Source of the DNA: Rhodoplanes sp.
Lineage (GTDB): Bacteria; Pseudomonadota; Alphaproteobacteria; Rhizobiales; Xanthobacteraceae
Length of the DNA: 64,000 bases
NCBI RefSeq assembly: GCF_013377085.1
Contig: NZ_JACAAX010000037.1
Span: 1-64,000 of the forward strand
Direction: 5' to 3'
The notes under the pieces are model-generated. The model saw only the letters and a program-made list of their open reading frames with translations, was not told the DNA's origin and made no database searches. Each line of letters begins with the position of its first letter. The stretch's first letter is position 1. Position numbers and translations under genes: made by a program. This document shows positions 17,676 to 26,313 of this stretch, in pieces.

Positions 17676-18470
17676 TCACGGCCGCAGCGCGTTCATCACC
17701 AGGTCGACCACGTGGGCGCGGCGCGCCGCGACAGCGGGTCGGCTGTCGAGTCTGCGCTTGAAGATGGTCGAGAGGGTGGCCGCGTTGGAGAAGTAGAAAT
17801 AGCCGAGCGCCGCGATCGAGACGTAGAGTTGCATCGGATCGATGCCGTGGCGGAACGCGCCGGTCTCGGCGCCCTTGTCGAGCGTCGCGGCGATCAGGGC
17901 GATCAGCGGCGAGTGCATGGTGGGCAGCTTCGGCGAGCGCCGCACATGCGCCGCGCCGTGACGGTTCTCGTCGGTCAGGAGTGCGACGAAATCGGGATGC
18001 GCCGCGAGATGGTCGAACGAGATGCCGACCAGATGGGCGATCGCCTCCTCGGGCGCCATGCCGGCGAGGTCGACCTTGCGCTCGGCGGCGCGGATCTCGT
18101 CGTAGAGCCATTCCAGAACCGCGAGATAGAGTGCGTCCTTGTCGCCGAAGTGGTGGTAGACGAGCTGCTTGTTGACCCCGGCGCGCGTCGCGATCTCGTC
18201 GACCCGGGCGCCGGCCAGCCCTTTGGCGGCGAATTCGGCGCGGGCGGCGGTGAGCAGGGCGCGCCGCGTCGCGGCGGGATCGCGGGTACGACGCTTCGGC
18301 GCCGACGCCGATTTCGGCTTCGCCGGCACGGGCTGCGCCGCCGACAGCGTCGTTGCTGCCGGCTTGGTTCGAGACGGCGCCGCCCGTCGCGCCGCGTTGC
18401 CGCCGTCGCACTGCGCGCCTCCGAGAGCCTTGCCGCCGCGTCGTGTCGCTCCGCGGGTTCCCGTCGCCAT
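17676..18470 (-). CDS. TetR/AcrR family transcriptional regulator
   Basis: 264 residues. The TetR_N DNA-binding domain spans about 62-110 (ALLTAARAEFAAKG, then VDEIATRAGVNKQLVYHHFG as the helix-turn-helix), followed by an all-helical ligand and dimer domain. An unusual basic Ala-rich extension of about 60 residues precedes the HTH; no better start is seen inside it. A matching 16-bp operator lies 21 bases upstream (18491) and another just downstream (17653), consistent with autoregulation and control of both flanking transporter operons. The ligand is unknown. Confidence 0.88.
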   Translation of the reverse strand: MATGTRGATRRGGKALGGAQCDGGNAARRAAPSRTKPAATTLSAAQPVPAKPKSASAPKRRTRDPAATRRALLTAARAEFAAKGLAGARVDEIATRAGVNKQLVYHHFGDKDALYLAVLEWLYDEIRAAERKVDLAGMAPEEAIAHLVGISFDHLAAHPDFVALLTDENRHGAAHVRRSPKLPTMHSPLIALIAATLDKGAETGAFRHGIDPMQLYVSIAALGYFYFSNAATLSTIFKRRLDSRPAVAARRAHVVDLVMNALRP

Positions 18471-18490
18471 GTCGAACCAGCCTGTTCGAA

Positions 18491-18506
18491 CCAACCAACC
18501 GGTTGA
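18491..18506. promoter_or_regulatory. TetR-type operator candidate, site 4
   Basis: CCAACCAACCGGTTGA, CAACC/GGTTG arms perfect. It lies in the divergent region between tetR (start 18470) and the binding-protein gene (start 18696). Confidence 0.65.
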
Positions 18507-18695
18507 ATGTTTGTTGACGCATCCTCGTCGCGTTGGTACCGATTTTGCGTCGCTTTCACAAGCCGTGCCGGACACGACGGCGCTCCGGTGCGGGTCGCCG
18601 CCTCCTGCCGTCGGTTTCGCGCGTCCGGGCCTGCGGGCCGTCACCAGGGTCGGCCCGGCCTCCGCGCCGCCGCCCGAGCAGCGGGAGTTTTCACG

Positions 18696-19733
18696 ATGGC
18701 GAAGCGTTTCCTGTCCGGCAGGCTTTCCGGCGTCGTCGGCGGCCTCCTGATCGCTGCGGCGGGTGTCGTGCCGGCCCAGGCCCAAACGCCGGCGCCCGAG
18801 AAGGTCACGCTGGTGCTCAACTGGGTGCCGACCGCGGATCATGCCCCCTACTATTTCGCCAAGCAGCAGGGCCTCTATGCCAAGGCCGGCATCGATCTCT
18901 CCATCGATGTCGGTCGCGGTTCGGCGCTCTCCGCCCAGAAGGTCGGATCCGGCGGCGCCGCCTTCGGCATCTCGGATCTCGCCACCTCGATGGTCGCCAA
19001 GGGCAAGGGTGCAGATCTGGTCGCCGTGATGGTGGTCTACGCCAACTCGCCGCAGGGGTTTTATTGGCTGAAGAGCTCGGGGATCACGGGCCCGAAGGAT
19101 TTTCCGGGTCGAAAGATCGGCAACCCGCCGGGCGACGCCGCGCGCATCATGTGGCCGGCCTTCGCCAAGGCGGTCGGCATCGATCCGGGCGCGGCCACCT
19201 TCGTCAACATCACGCCGCAGGCCAAGAACGCCGCGCTGAAGAGCCGCACGGTCGACATCATCAGCGACTTCTTCAACGAGCACGACACCAAGGTGATCGA
19301 GATGGGCGACGATCTCGTCCATCTCCCGTGGAAGCAGGTCGGCATCAACCTTTATGGCAATGCCGTCGTGGTCAACGGCGCCTTCCTGCAGGCCAAGCCG
19401 GCCGTGGTGGAGAGCTTCGTCAAGATCTCGCAGGCCGCTTTCGCGCAGTGCGTCGCCGATTTCGCGCCCTGCCTGAAGGCACTGACCGAGGGCGTCTCCG
19501 GTCTCGACGAGGCGACCCAGCTTCGCCAGTGGGAGCGCATCAAGTGGCTGATGACCGACAATTTCACCACCGAGAAGGGGCTCGGCTGGATCGATGCCGC
19601 CCGGTTGAAGACCGACTACGATCTGGTGCAGACCTATATCGGGCTGGAGAAGCCGTTCGACCCGGCGACCGTGTTCACCACCAAGTTCCTCGATCCCGCC
19701 GTCAAGATGGACGCCTCCAAGGTCAAGAACTGA
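18696..19733 (+). CDS. ABC transporter substrate-binding protein (NMT1/THI5-like), transporter 2
   Basis: 345 residues, signal peptide about 1-30 (ending VVPAQAQT). The mature sequence VTLVLNWVPTADHAPYYFAKQQGLYAKAGIDL is characteristic of the NMT1/THI5 family. ATG 18696 is preceded by GCGGGAG; the open frame extends upstream across the divergent promoter region but without a ribosome site. Divergent from tetR. Probably works with the permease at 16689 and ATPase at 12736. Confidence 0.87.
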   Translation: MAKRFLSGRLSGVVGGLLIAAAGVVPAQAQTPAPEKVTLVLNWVPTADHAPYYFAKQQGLYAKAGIDLSIDVGRGSALSAQKVGSGGAAFGISDLATSMVAKGKGADLVAVMVVYANSPQGFYWLKSSGITGPKDFPGRKIGNPPGDAARIMWPAFAKAVGIDPGAATFVNITPQAKNAALKSRTVDIISDFFNEHDTKVIEMGDDLVHLPWKQVGINLYGNAVVVNGAFLQAKPAVVESFVKISQAAFAQCVADFAPCLKALTEGVSGLDEATQLRQWERIKWLMTDNFTTEKGLGWIDAARLKTDYDLVQTYIGLEKPFDPATVFTTKFLDPAVKMDASKVKN

Positions 19734-19759
19734 GGGGGCAGCCGTAAGCGAGGCCGCTT

Positions 19760-19848
19760 CTTCACCTCCCCCTGGGCAGCGCGGCTTCACCCCACCCCGG
19801 TCGTCCGCGTCGCGGACGCCCGACCCTCCCCCTCCAGGGGAGGGTGAA
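19760..19848. repeat. palindromic intergenic repeat, family C
   Basis: CTTCACCTCCCCCTGGG at the left and CCTCCAGGGGAGGGTGAA at the right are imperfect complements, with an inner GTCCGCGTCGCGGAC hairpin. It separates the transporter 2 binding protein from the next gene. Confidence 0.7.
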
Positions 19849-19986
19849 TCGAGGGCGGTCGCTTCAGCAGCATTCCGGCCCGGGGCGCGGACAGCGCCGG
19901 CCGAAGGCTTGCGGGCGCCGCAGATCCGCCCCAAGTTCAGCCGAAGGTCGCGCCGTTTCCATCAGCCCTGTCGCAAGGCCCGCGCC

Positions 19987-20652
19987 ATGCTCCGATCCTT
20001 TGCTGCCGCGTTTTGCCCGCGGCCCATCGCATTGCTGTCCGTCATTGTCCTGCTGGCCGCCGTTGCGCTCGCCGGCCCGGCTGCCCGCGCCCAGGAGCGC
20101 AGCGGTGCCGATTCCGTCACTCCGGTGGAGGAGTACGCCAAGCAGGTGGAGGAGCTGAAAAAGAGCTACCCCGATCTCGGCAAGCGCATCGAGGACAGCG
20201 CCCGCTCGATCGACGAGATGAACGACGTCGACAAGGCGCGCAAGGAGATCGAGGAGCTGCGCTCGGTGGTCGCCGGGCTGCTCGGTGCCGTCTCGGACAA
20301 CGGCACCGTCTCGCAGCTCGGCGCCAAGGCGCTGGCGCACGGCCGCAGCAAGCTCAAGTCGATCGAGCAGGACGCCCGCTTCAAGCCCGAGGAGCGGGAG
20401 TTCCTGCTCGACCAGTGGCGCAAGCTGGTGGCCGAGACCGAGCGGGCGACCGAGGACCTCGAGGGCGCCCGCAAGGAGTTCGCCGATCTGCTGCGCACGC
20501 TGCAGACCCGCGAGGACTTCATCGACGAGCTGATGCAGGTGCGCCGCGCCTCCGAGGCCCTTGCGGTGATCCGCAACCTCACCCGCGAGATCCGCGACGC
20601 CTCGACCAAGCTCAAGTCGCTGATCGGGGGCCTGAAGCCGCCGGGAGTTTGA
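19987..20652 (+). CDS. hypothetical exported coiled-coil protein
   Basis: 221 residues with a signal peptide or anchor (about 1-36, ending GPAARAQ), then a highly charged helical body with heptad-like spacing (for example VEEYAKQVEELKKSYPDLGK and DKARKEIEELRSVVAG). Probably periplasmic. No known domain recognised. The lipoprotein gene follows immediately, so the two are likely co-expressed. Confidence 0.6.
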   Translation: MLRSFAAAFCPRPIALLSVIVLLAAVALAGPAARAQERSGADSVTPVEEYAKQVEELKKSYPDLGKRIEDSARSIDEMNDVDKARKEIEELRSVVAGLLGAVSDNGTVSQLGAKALAHGRSKLKSIEQDARFKPEEREFLLDQWRKLVAETERATEDLEGARKEFADLLRTLQTREDFIDELMQVRRASEALAVIRNLTREIRDASTKLKSLIGGLKPPGV

Positions 20653-20655
20653 GTG

Positions 20656-21087
20656 ATGCGCGAGCTCGGGCCGCCGGCCCGCACGCCAGGGGCGCGCCTG
20701 TCTGGACCGCGCGTCGTGCGGGCACTCGTGCCCGTGCTGGTGGTCGCGGCCGCCGTGGTCGCGATGGCCGCCTGCACGTTGGAAAAGTCGACCGGCTATG
20801 TCGAGATCCGCACCGTGCCGGCGACGCCGCCGCCCCAGATGACGCTCTATGTCGACGCCGTGAAGCTCGAGCCGCTGAAGAAGGGGGCCGTGGTGCTGCG
20901 CCAGAACGTCGGCACCCACAAGCTCGGCTTCGCCACCGCGGGCGATCCGACCACGCTGTGCGAGCTGGTGGTCAAGAAGGACCGCATCACCACCGTGACG
21001 GTATCGCTGCTCGACCGTCCGCCGCGCTGCCAGTGCCGCGCCTCGACCGGCACGGACGCCGCGTCCAACAAGTCCTGCTCGGGGTAG
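20656..21087 (+). CDS. putative lipoprotein, hypothetical
   Basis: 143 residues. An N-terminal membrane segment ends in a lipobox-like VVAMAAC (about residues 34-40), then TLEKSTGYVEIRTVPATPP and a small beta-rich domain. Several Cys near the end (LCELV, RCQCRA, KSCSG) may be oxidised in the periplasm. It starts three bases after the upstream stop; a GTG at 20653 is an alternative. Function unknown. Confidence 0.6.
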   Translation: MRELGPPARTPGARLSGPRVVRALVPVLVVAAAVVAMAACTLEKSTGYVEIRTVPATPPPQMTLYVDAVKLEPLKKGAVVLRQNVGTHKLGFATAGDPTTLCELVVKKDRITTVTVSLLDRPPRCQCRASTGTDAASNKSCSG

Positions 21088-21215
21088 AGGCCGTTTCGGT
21101 CACCAGCCTGAGGGTGGTCCGGATCAGAGGAGCGAAGCCGACCGAGCTTTCGACCGCGTTCCGGGCGGCGTGGGCAAGGCGCCGCGGCAGAACGGCGATC
21201 ATCGCCACCGCGATC

Positions 21216-21434
21216 TCAGCGCAGCTCGGCCCTGGCGATCCAGGTGTCGCCGATCTTCATGTAGACGCGTTTCACCGCCGCCCAGGCGATGCGGAACGCG
21301 GCCTCCTCCTGGCGGGGATCGGCGGCGTGGGCCGCATAGGCCGCATTGAACGCCGCCCGGAATATGTCCTGGGCGTGCGGCGGCAGGTGTGACCGCACCG
21401 AGGGCGGCAGATCGTCGTTGCTGCCATAGGGCAC
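21216..21434 (-). CDS. chaB: ChaB family protein
   Basis: 72 residues, MPYGSNDDLPPSVRSHLPPH at the N-terminus and AFRIAWAAVKRVYMKIGDTW near the end, the hallmark pattern of ChaB (LP..V...LP.HAQDI...AFN.A). ChaB is named as a regulator of the ChaA cation antiporter in E. coli, but no chaA is present here and its true role is unclear. Single-gene unit, convergent with the lipoprotein gene. Confidence 0.85.
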   Translation of the reverse strand: MPYGSNDDLPPSVRSHLPPHAQDIFRAAFNAAYAAHAADPRQEEAAFRIAWAAVKRVYMKIGDTWIARAELR

Positions 21435-21911
21435 GGCCAGGGCTCCTCACTCGCCCGCGAATTCCACCATGTGGCCCGGGATGCGGCAACCGCGGTGGCG
21501 ACCCGGCGATTCGGACTGCCGAGGCCCATCCGAGGTACCCAACTCGCGTGATCGGCGGTATCTGGCGCAGGCCGGCAACCCTGCATTAGTCATACGCCAT
21601 GCGAATGCCGGCCCTGCTTCGACGAACGTCCAGGCGCGTGCGGCGCGCTGTGCAGCTTTCGGACAGCGAAGCAAAACCCTATGCCCGTAGGGCAAGCGGG
21701 TGTGCTGCATTGCGGCAATTCCAGCCTAAGGCCTTGATCTGAGTGGTTCGGCAGACAGAACGCCTGCTCATGATTTGAGCGAGGTCAATGCCCTCCAGGC
21801 CCCGAAAGCTCATGTGACATGCTGACAAGAAACGTCGGAGGGAAGCGCTCATTGTCCTGGTTCTTCGCCGGGTGGGGTGCTTTCGGTTCAATCCTCGCAG
21901 GCGACGTGCCC
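21435..21911. other. intergenic regulatory region upstream of the redox module
   Basis: About 480 bases with no convincing gene. It contains an FNR/FixK-like box (21775-21788) and a strong GGAGGGAAG ribosome-site-like sequence at 21836-21844, six bases before an in-frame TTG (21852). Confidence 0.5.
21775..21788. promoter_or_regulatory. FNR/FixK-type binding site
   Basis: TTGAGCGAGGTCAA fits the TTGA-N6-TCAA consensus of anaerobic Crp/FNR-family activators. A class II position would put transcription start near 21823, upstream of the five-gene ferredoxin oxidoreductase module, which would then be expressed at low oxygen. Confidence 0.55.
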
Positions 21912-22790
21912 ATGCCGAGCCAACCGGACTCTCGCGGCTTCGAGATCGTCGCCCGCCAAGACTTCTCGGACGTCACCTATCTGCTCGAGGTGCGTCACCC
22001 GCTGATGGCCAAGGCCGCGCGGGCCGGCCAATTCGTGATCGTGATGCTGCACGACCACGGCGAGCGCATCCCCCTGACCATCGCCGACTTCGACCGCGAG
22101 CGTGGCACCATCACGCTGGTGATCCAGGCGGTCGGCAAGACGACGCGCGAGATGCAGCGGGCCTGCACGGTCGGCACCCATCTGTTCGCGCTCACCGGCC
22201 CGATGGGCGAGCCGAGCCATATCGGCGGCCAGCGCCGGGTGGTCTGCGTCGGCGGCGGCCTCGGGGTGGCGCCGATCTATCCGCAGGCCCGCGCCTACAA
22301 GGAGAGCGGCGCCCAGGTCACGGCCGTGGTCGGCTTCCGCAACAAGGATCTGGTGTTCTGGGAGGACAAGTTCCGCGCCTGCTGCGACGAGGTCATCGTC
22401 TGCACGGACGACGGCTCGGCCGGCATCAAGGGCAACGTCACCGAGGGCCTGCGGCAGGCCATCGCGGCGCATCCCGACATCGACGAGGTGGTGGCGATCG
22501 GCCCGCCCGTGATGATGAAGGCCTGCGCCGAGGCGACCCGGCCGCACGGCATCAAGACGATGGTCAGCCTCAATCCCATCATGGTGGACGGCACCGGCAT
22601 GTGCGGCGGTTGCCGGGTGAAGATCGGCTCGGGCATCAAGTTCGCCTGCGTCGACGGCCCGGACTTCGACGCCCATCAGGTCGACTTCGACGATCTGATG
22701 ATCCGACTGAAGCGTTTCAAGACCGCCGAGAAGGCGGCCCTGGATCGCTTCGAGGAGAGCTGCCGGATCGGCCGGACGGCGGGGCGTTGA
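21912..22790 (+). CDS. sulfide dehydrogenase/NfnA-like FAD/NAD-binding subunit
   Basis: 292 residues. A ferredoxin-reductase-like FAD domain (GQFVIVMLHDHGERIPLTI) precedes an NAD-binding domain (CVGGGLGVAPIYPQA) and a C-terminal cysteine cluster (GTGMCGGCRVKIG, then FACVDGP) that binds a 2Fe-2S centre in NfnA/SudB. Its partner, the GltD-like subunit, follows. ATG 21912 matches the usual family N-terminus; the TTG at 21852 has the better ribosome site and would add 20 residues. In known pairs this couples NADH, NADPH and ferredoxin. Confidence 0.8.
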   Translation: MPSQPDSRGFEIVARQDFSDVTYLLEVRHPLMAKAARAGQFVIVMLHDHGERIPLTIADFDRERGTITLVIQAVGKTTREMQRACTVGTHLFALTGPMGEPSHIGGQRRVVCVGGGLGVAPIYPQARAYKESGAQVTAVVGFRNKDLVFWEDKFRACCDEVIVCTDDGSAGIKGNVTEGLRQAIAAHPDIDEVVAIGPPVMMKACAEATRPHGIKTMVSLNPIMVDGTGMCGGCRVKIGSGIKFACVDGPDFDAHQVDFDDLMIRLKRFKTAEKAALDRFEESCRIGRTAGR

Positions 22791-22834
22791 CGGACTCGCG
22801 AGAGAGCGGACGCCTGCAACGAGCGCGGTGAGCG

Positions 22835-24334
22835 ATGGCGAAGAGAAAGACGATCCGGACGATTCCGCGCGAGCGGGCGCCGGTGGGAGAGCAGGATCCG
22901 CAGGCCCGCATCCGCAATTTCGGCGAGGTGACGCTCCGCTTCACGCCCGAGCAGGCGCAGCATGAGGCGAGCCGCTGCATCGAGTGCGCGAAGCCGGTGT
23001 GCACGCCGGGTTGCCCGGTCGGCGTCGACATCAAGGGGTTCATCGCCAAGATCGCGGCGAACGATCTGCGTGGCGCCTACGACATCATCACCGAGACCAA
23101 TCTGCTGCCCGCCGTGTGCGGCCGCGTCTGCCCGCAGGAGAACCAGTGCGAGGGCAGTTGCGTGATCGGCAACACGCTCGCCCCCGTCGCCATCGGCCGG
23201 CTCGAGCGGTTTGTCGGCGACACTGCCATCGCGGAGGGGTGGAGCAACATCCCGTATATCGAGCCGAACGGCTTGCGCATCGGCATCATCGGCTCCGGCC
23301 CGGCCGGCATGGCCTGCGCGGCCGACATGGCGAAGGCCGGCTGCGACGTGACGGTCTACGAGGCCTTCCACGTCCCCGGCGGCGTGCTGCGCTACGGCAT
23401 CCCGGACTTCCGCCTGCCCAATGTCGTGGTCGATGCCGAGATCGCCAATCTCGAAAAGCTCGGCGTGCGCTTCGAATGCAACACGCTGGTCGGCCGCCTG
23501 TTCACCATCGAGCAGATGGTCGGCGAGCTGGGCTTCGACGCGGTGTTCATCGGCACCGGTGCCGGCTATCCGAGCTTCCTCGGGATCCCGGGCGATTCGC
23601 TCAACGGCGTCCTCTCGGCGAACGAGCTGCTCACCCGCTGCAACATGATGCAGGCGAAGGACCGCGGCTTCGATACGCCGTTGCCGATCGGCGCCCGCGT
23701 CGCCGTGATCGGCTCCGGGAACACCGCCATGGACGCCATGCGAGTGTGCCGGCGGCTCGGTGCCGAGGAAGTCCATTGCATATATCGGCGCAGCCGCGCC
23801 GAGGCGCCCGCCCGGCTCGAAGAGGTGCATCACGCCGAGCAGGAGGGCATCGACTTTCATTGGCTCACCGCGCCGGTCGCGATTCTCGACGACGGCAAGG
23901 GCGGCGTGCGCGGCATGCGCTGCATCCGCATGGAGCTCGGCGAGCCCGATGCCTCCGGCCGGCGCCGCCCGGTCGCCGTCAAGGGCAGCGAGTACGAGTT
24001 CGCCTGCGACCTCGTGGTGGTGGCGATCGGCACCAACGCCAATCCGATCATCGGCCAGACCTCGAAGATCAAGCTCGACAAGCGCGGCTACATCGCCACC
24101 GACGAGACCCTCGCGACCTCGCTGGCCGGCGTCTATGCGGGCGGCGACATCGTGACGGGCGCCGCCACCGTGATCCAGGCGATGGGCGCCGGCCGCAAGG
24201 CGGCGAGCAGCATGATCGCCTATCTGGGCCTGCGCGACACCGACGCGGTCTACCGTGCGCCGGCGTCGGCCGAGGCCGCACTGTTCGGCCTCGATCCAGG
24301 CGAACACAATTTCGTCCGCGTGCGGACGGCATGA
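22835..24334 (+). CDS. NADPH-dependent GltD/NfnB-like flavoprotein
   Basis: 499 residues, the length of NfnB/SudA and glutamate-synthase small subunits. The N-terminal Fe-S domain has CIECAKPVCTPGCPVGVDI (about 50-68) and VCGRVCPQENQCEGSC; the FAD site is IGIIGSGPAGMACA and the NADPH site VAVIGSGNTAMDA. No GltB large subunit is nearby, and the NfnA-like gene precedes it, so an Nfn-type transhydrogenase or ferredoxin:NAD(P) role is favoured over glutamate synthase. Confidence 0.85.
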   Translation: MAKRKTIRTIPRERAPVGEQDPQARIRNFGEVTLRFTPEQAQHEASRCIECAKPVCTPGCPVGVDIKGFIAKIAANDLRGAYDIITETNLLPAVCGRVCPQENQCEGSCVIGNTLAPVAIGRLERFVGDTAIAEGWSNIPYIEPNGLRIGIIGSGPAGMACAADMAKAGCDVTVYEAFHVPGGVLRYGIPDFRLPNVVVDAEIANLEKLGVRFECNTLVGRLFTIEQMVGELGFDAVFIGTGAGYPSFLGIPGDSLNGVLSANELLTRCNMMQAKDRGFDTPLPIGARVAVIGSGNTAMDAMRVCRRLGAEEVHCIYRRSRAEAPARLEEVHHAEQEGIDFHWLTAPVAILDDGKGGVRGMRCIRMELGEPDASGRRRPVAVKGSEYEFACDLVVVAIGTNANPIIGQTSKIKLDKRGYIATDETLATSLAGVYAGGDIVTGAATVIQAMGAGRKAASSMIAYLGLRDTDAVYRAPASAEAALFGLDPGEHNFVRVRTA

Positions 24335-24386
24335 GGCCCGGGCCCGCCCGGCGGCGGGCCGAACGACAGAAGAACACGAGACGGTC

Positions 24387-26300
24387 ATGAACGAGAGGCT
24401 GAAGCCGGTGCGTGGTGACGAGGTGGACGTCGAATCGCCCCCGCGGACTCCGACCGGCAAGACGGCGGTGACCACCCTCGACGAATGCGTTGTCGAGATC
24501 GTCAGCGACTCGGGCGAGGGCGCGCAGCGCTGCGGCCAGTCGCTCGGCGCCATTGCGGCCCGCATGGGCAACGGGGTGTGGACGGTCGAGATCATCCCGG
24601 CCGAGATCCAGCCGCCGGCGCGCAGCATCGCGGGCGCCAGCGGCAACCGCGTCCGGCTCGGCTCCAACCGCATCGCCAATGGCGGCGACGGCGTCGATTT
24701 CGTGGTGGCGTTCAACGAGCAGGTGCTGCTCGGGCGCGTGCGGGCCGGCGAGCTGAAGCCGGGCTGCACGATCTTCCTCGAGAGCATGTGGCGGACCCAC
24801 AGCGACCCGCGCGTCGCAGCCGCCTATCGCGAGACCTACGAGGAGCTCCTCTCGCTCGGCTACATCGTCGTCGAGATCCCGTTCGAGCGGCTGTGCAAGC
24901 CGATCGTGCCGGATCCGCGCCGCGGCAAGAACATGTTCGTGCTCGGGCTCCTGTGCAGCCTGTTCAGCCTCGACCTCAAGCTCGGCCGCGAGCAGGTGCG
25001 GCTCGCCTTCCGCAAGAAGTCCGATGCGGTCGTGCGCTCGAACCTGGCGCTCCTCGAGGCAGGGGCCGGATGGGCCGAGGCCAATCTCGACGTCAAGTAC
25101 CGCATCCCGGCGGTGCGCGCCAAGGAGGCGCAGATCGTCGTCAACGGCAACACGGCGATCGCGCTCGGCGTGCTCGCCTCGGGCATGGAAATCTGCGCCA
25201 TGTACCCGATCACGCCGGCGACCTCGGCCTCGCATTATCTCAGCGAGGTGTTCGAGCGGGTCGGCGGGATCGTCCACCAGGCCGAGGACGAGATCGCCGC
25301 CTGCACCTTCGCGATCGGCGCGTCCTACGCCGGCAAGTGCGCCGTCACGATCACGTCGGGCCCGGGCTTCTCGCTCAAGCAGGAGGCGATCGGGCTGGCC
25401 GTGATGTGCGAGATCCCGCTGGTCGTGGTCAACGTCCAGCGCGGCGGGCCGTCCACCGGACAGCCCACCAAGGGCGAGCAGGGCGACCTGCTGACCGCGA
25501 TCTACGGCAGCCATGGCGACGCCCCCAAGGTGGTGATGGCGGCGAGCACGATCGAGGACTGCTTCTATTCGATCGTCACGGCGCGCAAGATCGCCGAGGC
25601 GTTCAACATGGTCGTGGTGGTGCTCTCCGACTCCAACCTCGCCACCTCGCAGCAGCCGTTCCGGCGGCCGAAATTCGACGAGGCGTGGCTGGCGCCGCCG
25701 ATCGATCAGAGCCCGGTGCCGTTCGGCACCAAGCCCTACGACTGGAACGCCGACACCGGCCTGTTCCGCCGCATCGTGCCCGGCCAGCCGAACGGCATGC
25801 ACACCATCACGGGTCTCGCCCACGACCGCGACGGCCACGTCGCCTACGATCCGACGATCAATCAGGAGGCGATCCGGGCCCGCAGCCTCAAGCTCGCCGC
25901 CCTGCAGAAGACCTTGAAGCCGCCGCCGGTGTTCGGCGATCCCGAAGGCGATCTCTTGATCGTCGGTTGGGGATCGACCCGCGGCGCCATCGAGGAGGCG
26001 GTGGCGCGGGCCCGCGCCGAGGGCCTGAAGGTCTCCTCGACGCACCTGCATTTCCTCCAGCCGCTGCAGCCCGGCATCAAGGAGATCATGCAGCGGTTCA
26101 AGAAGGTGCTCTGCATCGAGGCCAACTGGTGCGACCGCCCCGAGGACCTGATGATCGACGAGAACAACCGCCGCTTCTCGGCGCTCGCCATGATGCTGCG
26201 CAGCCGCTTCCTCGTCGATGTCGACTGCTGGGGCGAGGTGATGGGCCAGCCGATCAAGCCCGGCACGATCCACGAGATCATCCGCACGCGGCTCGCGTGA
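24387..26300 (+). CDS. korA: 2-oxoacid:ferredoxin oxidoreductase, fused gamma-alpha subunit
   Basis: 637 residues. The N-terminal gamma domain (about 35-215, GEGAQRCGQSLGAIAARMGN) is fused to an alpha domain with the TPP pyrimidine-binding region (AMYPITPATSASHYL, about 270-285; TSGPGFSLKQEAIGLA) and the C-terminal domain II (DLLIVGWGSTRGAIEEA). This is the KorA/VorB-type architecture. It converts a 2-oxoacid and CoA to acyl-CoA with reduced ferredoxin, together with the next gene. The 2-oxoacid (2-oxoglutarate, pyruvate or branched) cannot be read from sequence. Confidence 0.88.
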   Translation: MNERLKPVRGDEVDVESPPRTPTGKTAVTTLDECVVEIVSDSGEGAQRCGQSLGAIAARMGNGVWTVEIIPAEIQPPARSIAGASGNRVRLGSNRIANGGDGVDFVVAFNEQVLLGRVRAGELKPGCTIFLESMWRTHSDPRVAAAYRETYEELLSLGYIVVEIPFERLCKPIVPDPRRGKNMFVLGLLCSLFSLDLKLGREQVRLAFRKKSDAVVRSNLALLEAGAGWAEANLDVKYRIPAVRAKEAQIVVNGNTAIALGVLASGMEICAMYPITPATSASHYLSEVFERVGGIVHQAEDEIAACTFAIGASYAGKCAVTITSGPGFSLKQEAIGLAVMCEIPLVVVNVQRGGPSTGQPTKGEQGDLLTAIYGSHGDAPKVVMAASTIEDCFYSIVTARKIAEAFNMVVVVLSDSNLATSQQPFRRPKFDEAWLAPPIDQSPVPFGTKPYDWNADTGLFRRIVPGQPNGMHTITGLAHDRDGHVAYDPTINQEAIRARSLKLAALQKTLKPPPVFGDPEGDLLIVGWGSTRGAIEEAVARARAEGLKVSSTHLHFLQPLQPGIKEIMQRFKKVLCIEANWCDRPEDLMIDENNRRFSALAMMLRSRFLVDVDCWGEVMGQPIKPGTIHEIIRTRLA

Positions 26301-26313
26301 CGGGGAGAACGCC

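Noticed and set aside
22835-24334. Glutamate synthase small subunit
   Set aside because: No large subunit gene nearby; the preceding NfnA/SudB-like gene indicates the Nfn-type pair.
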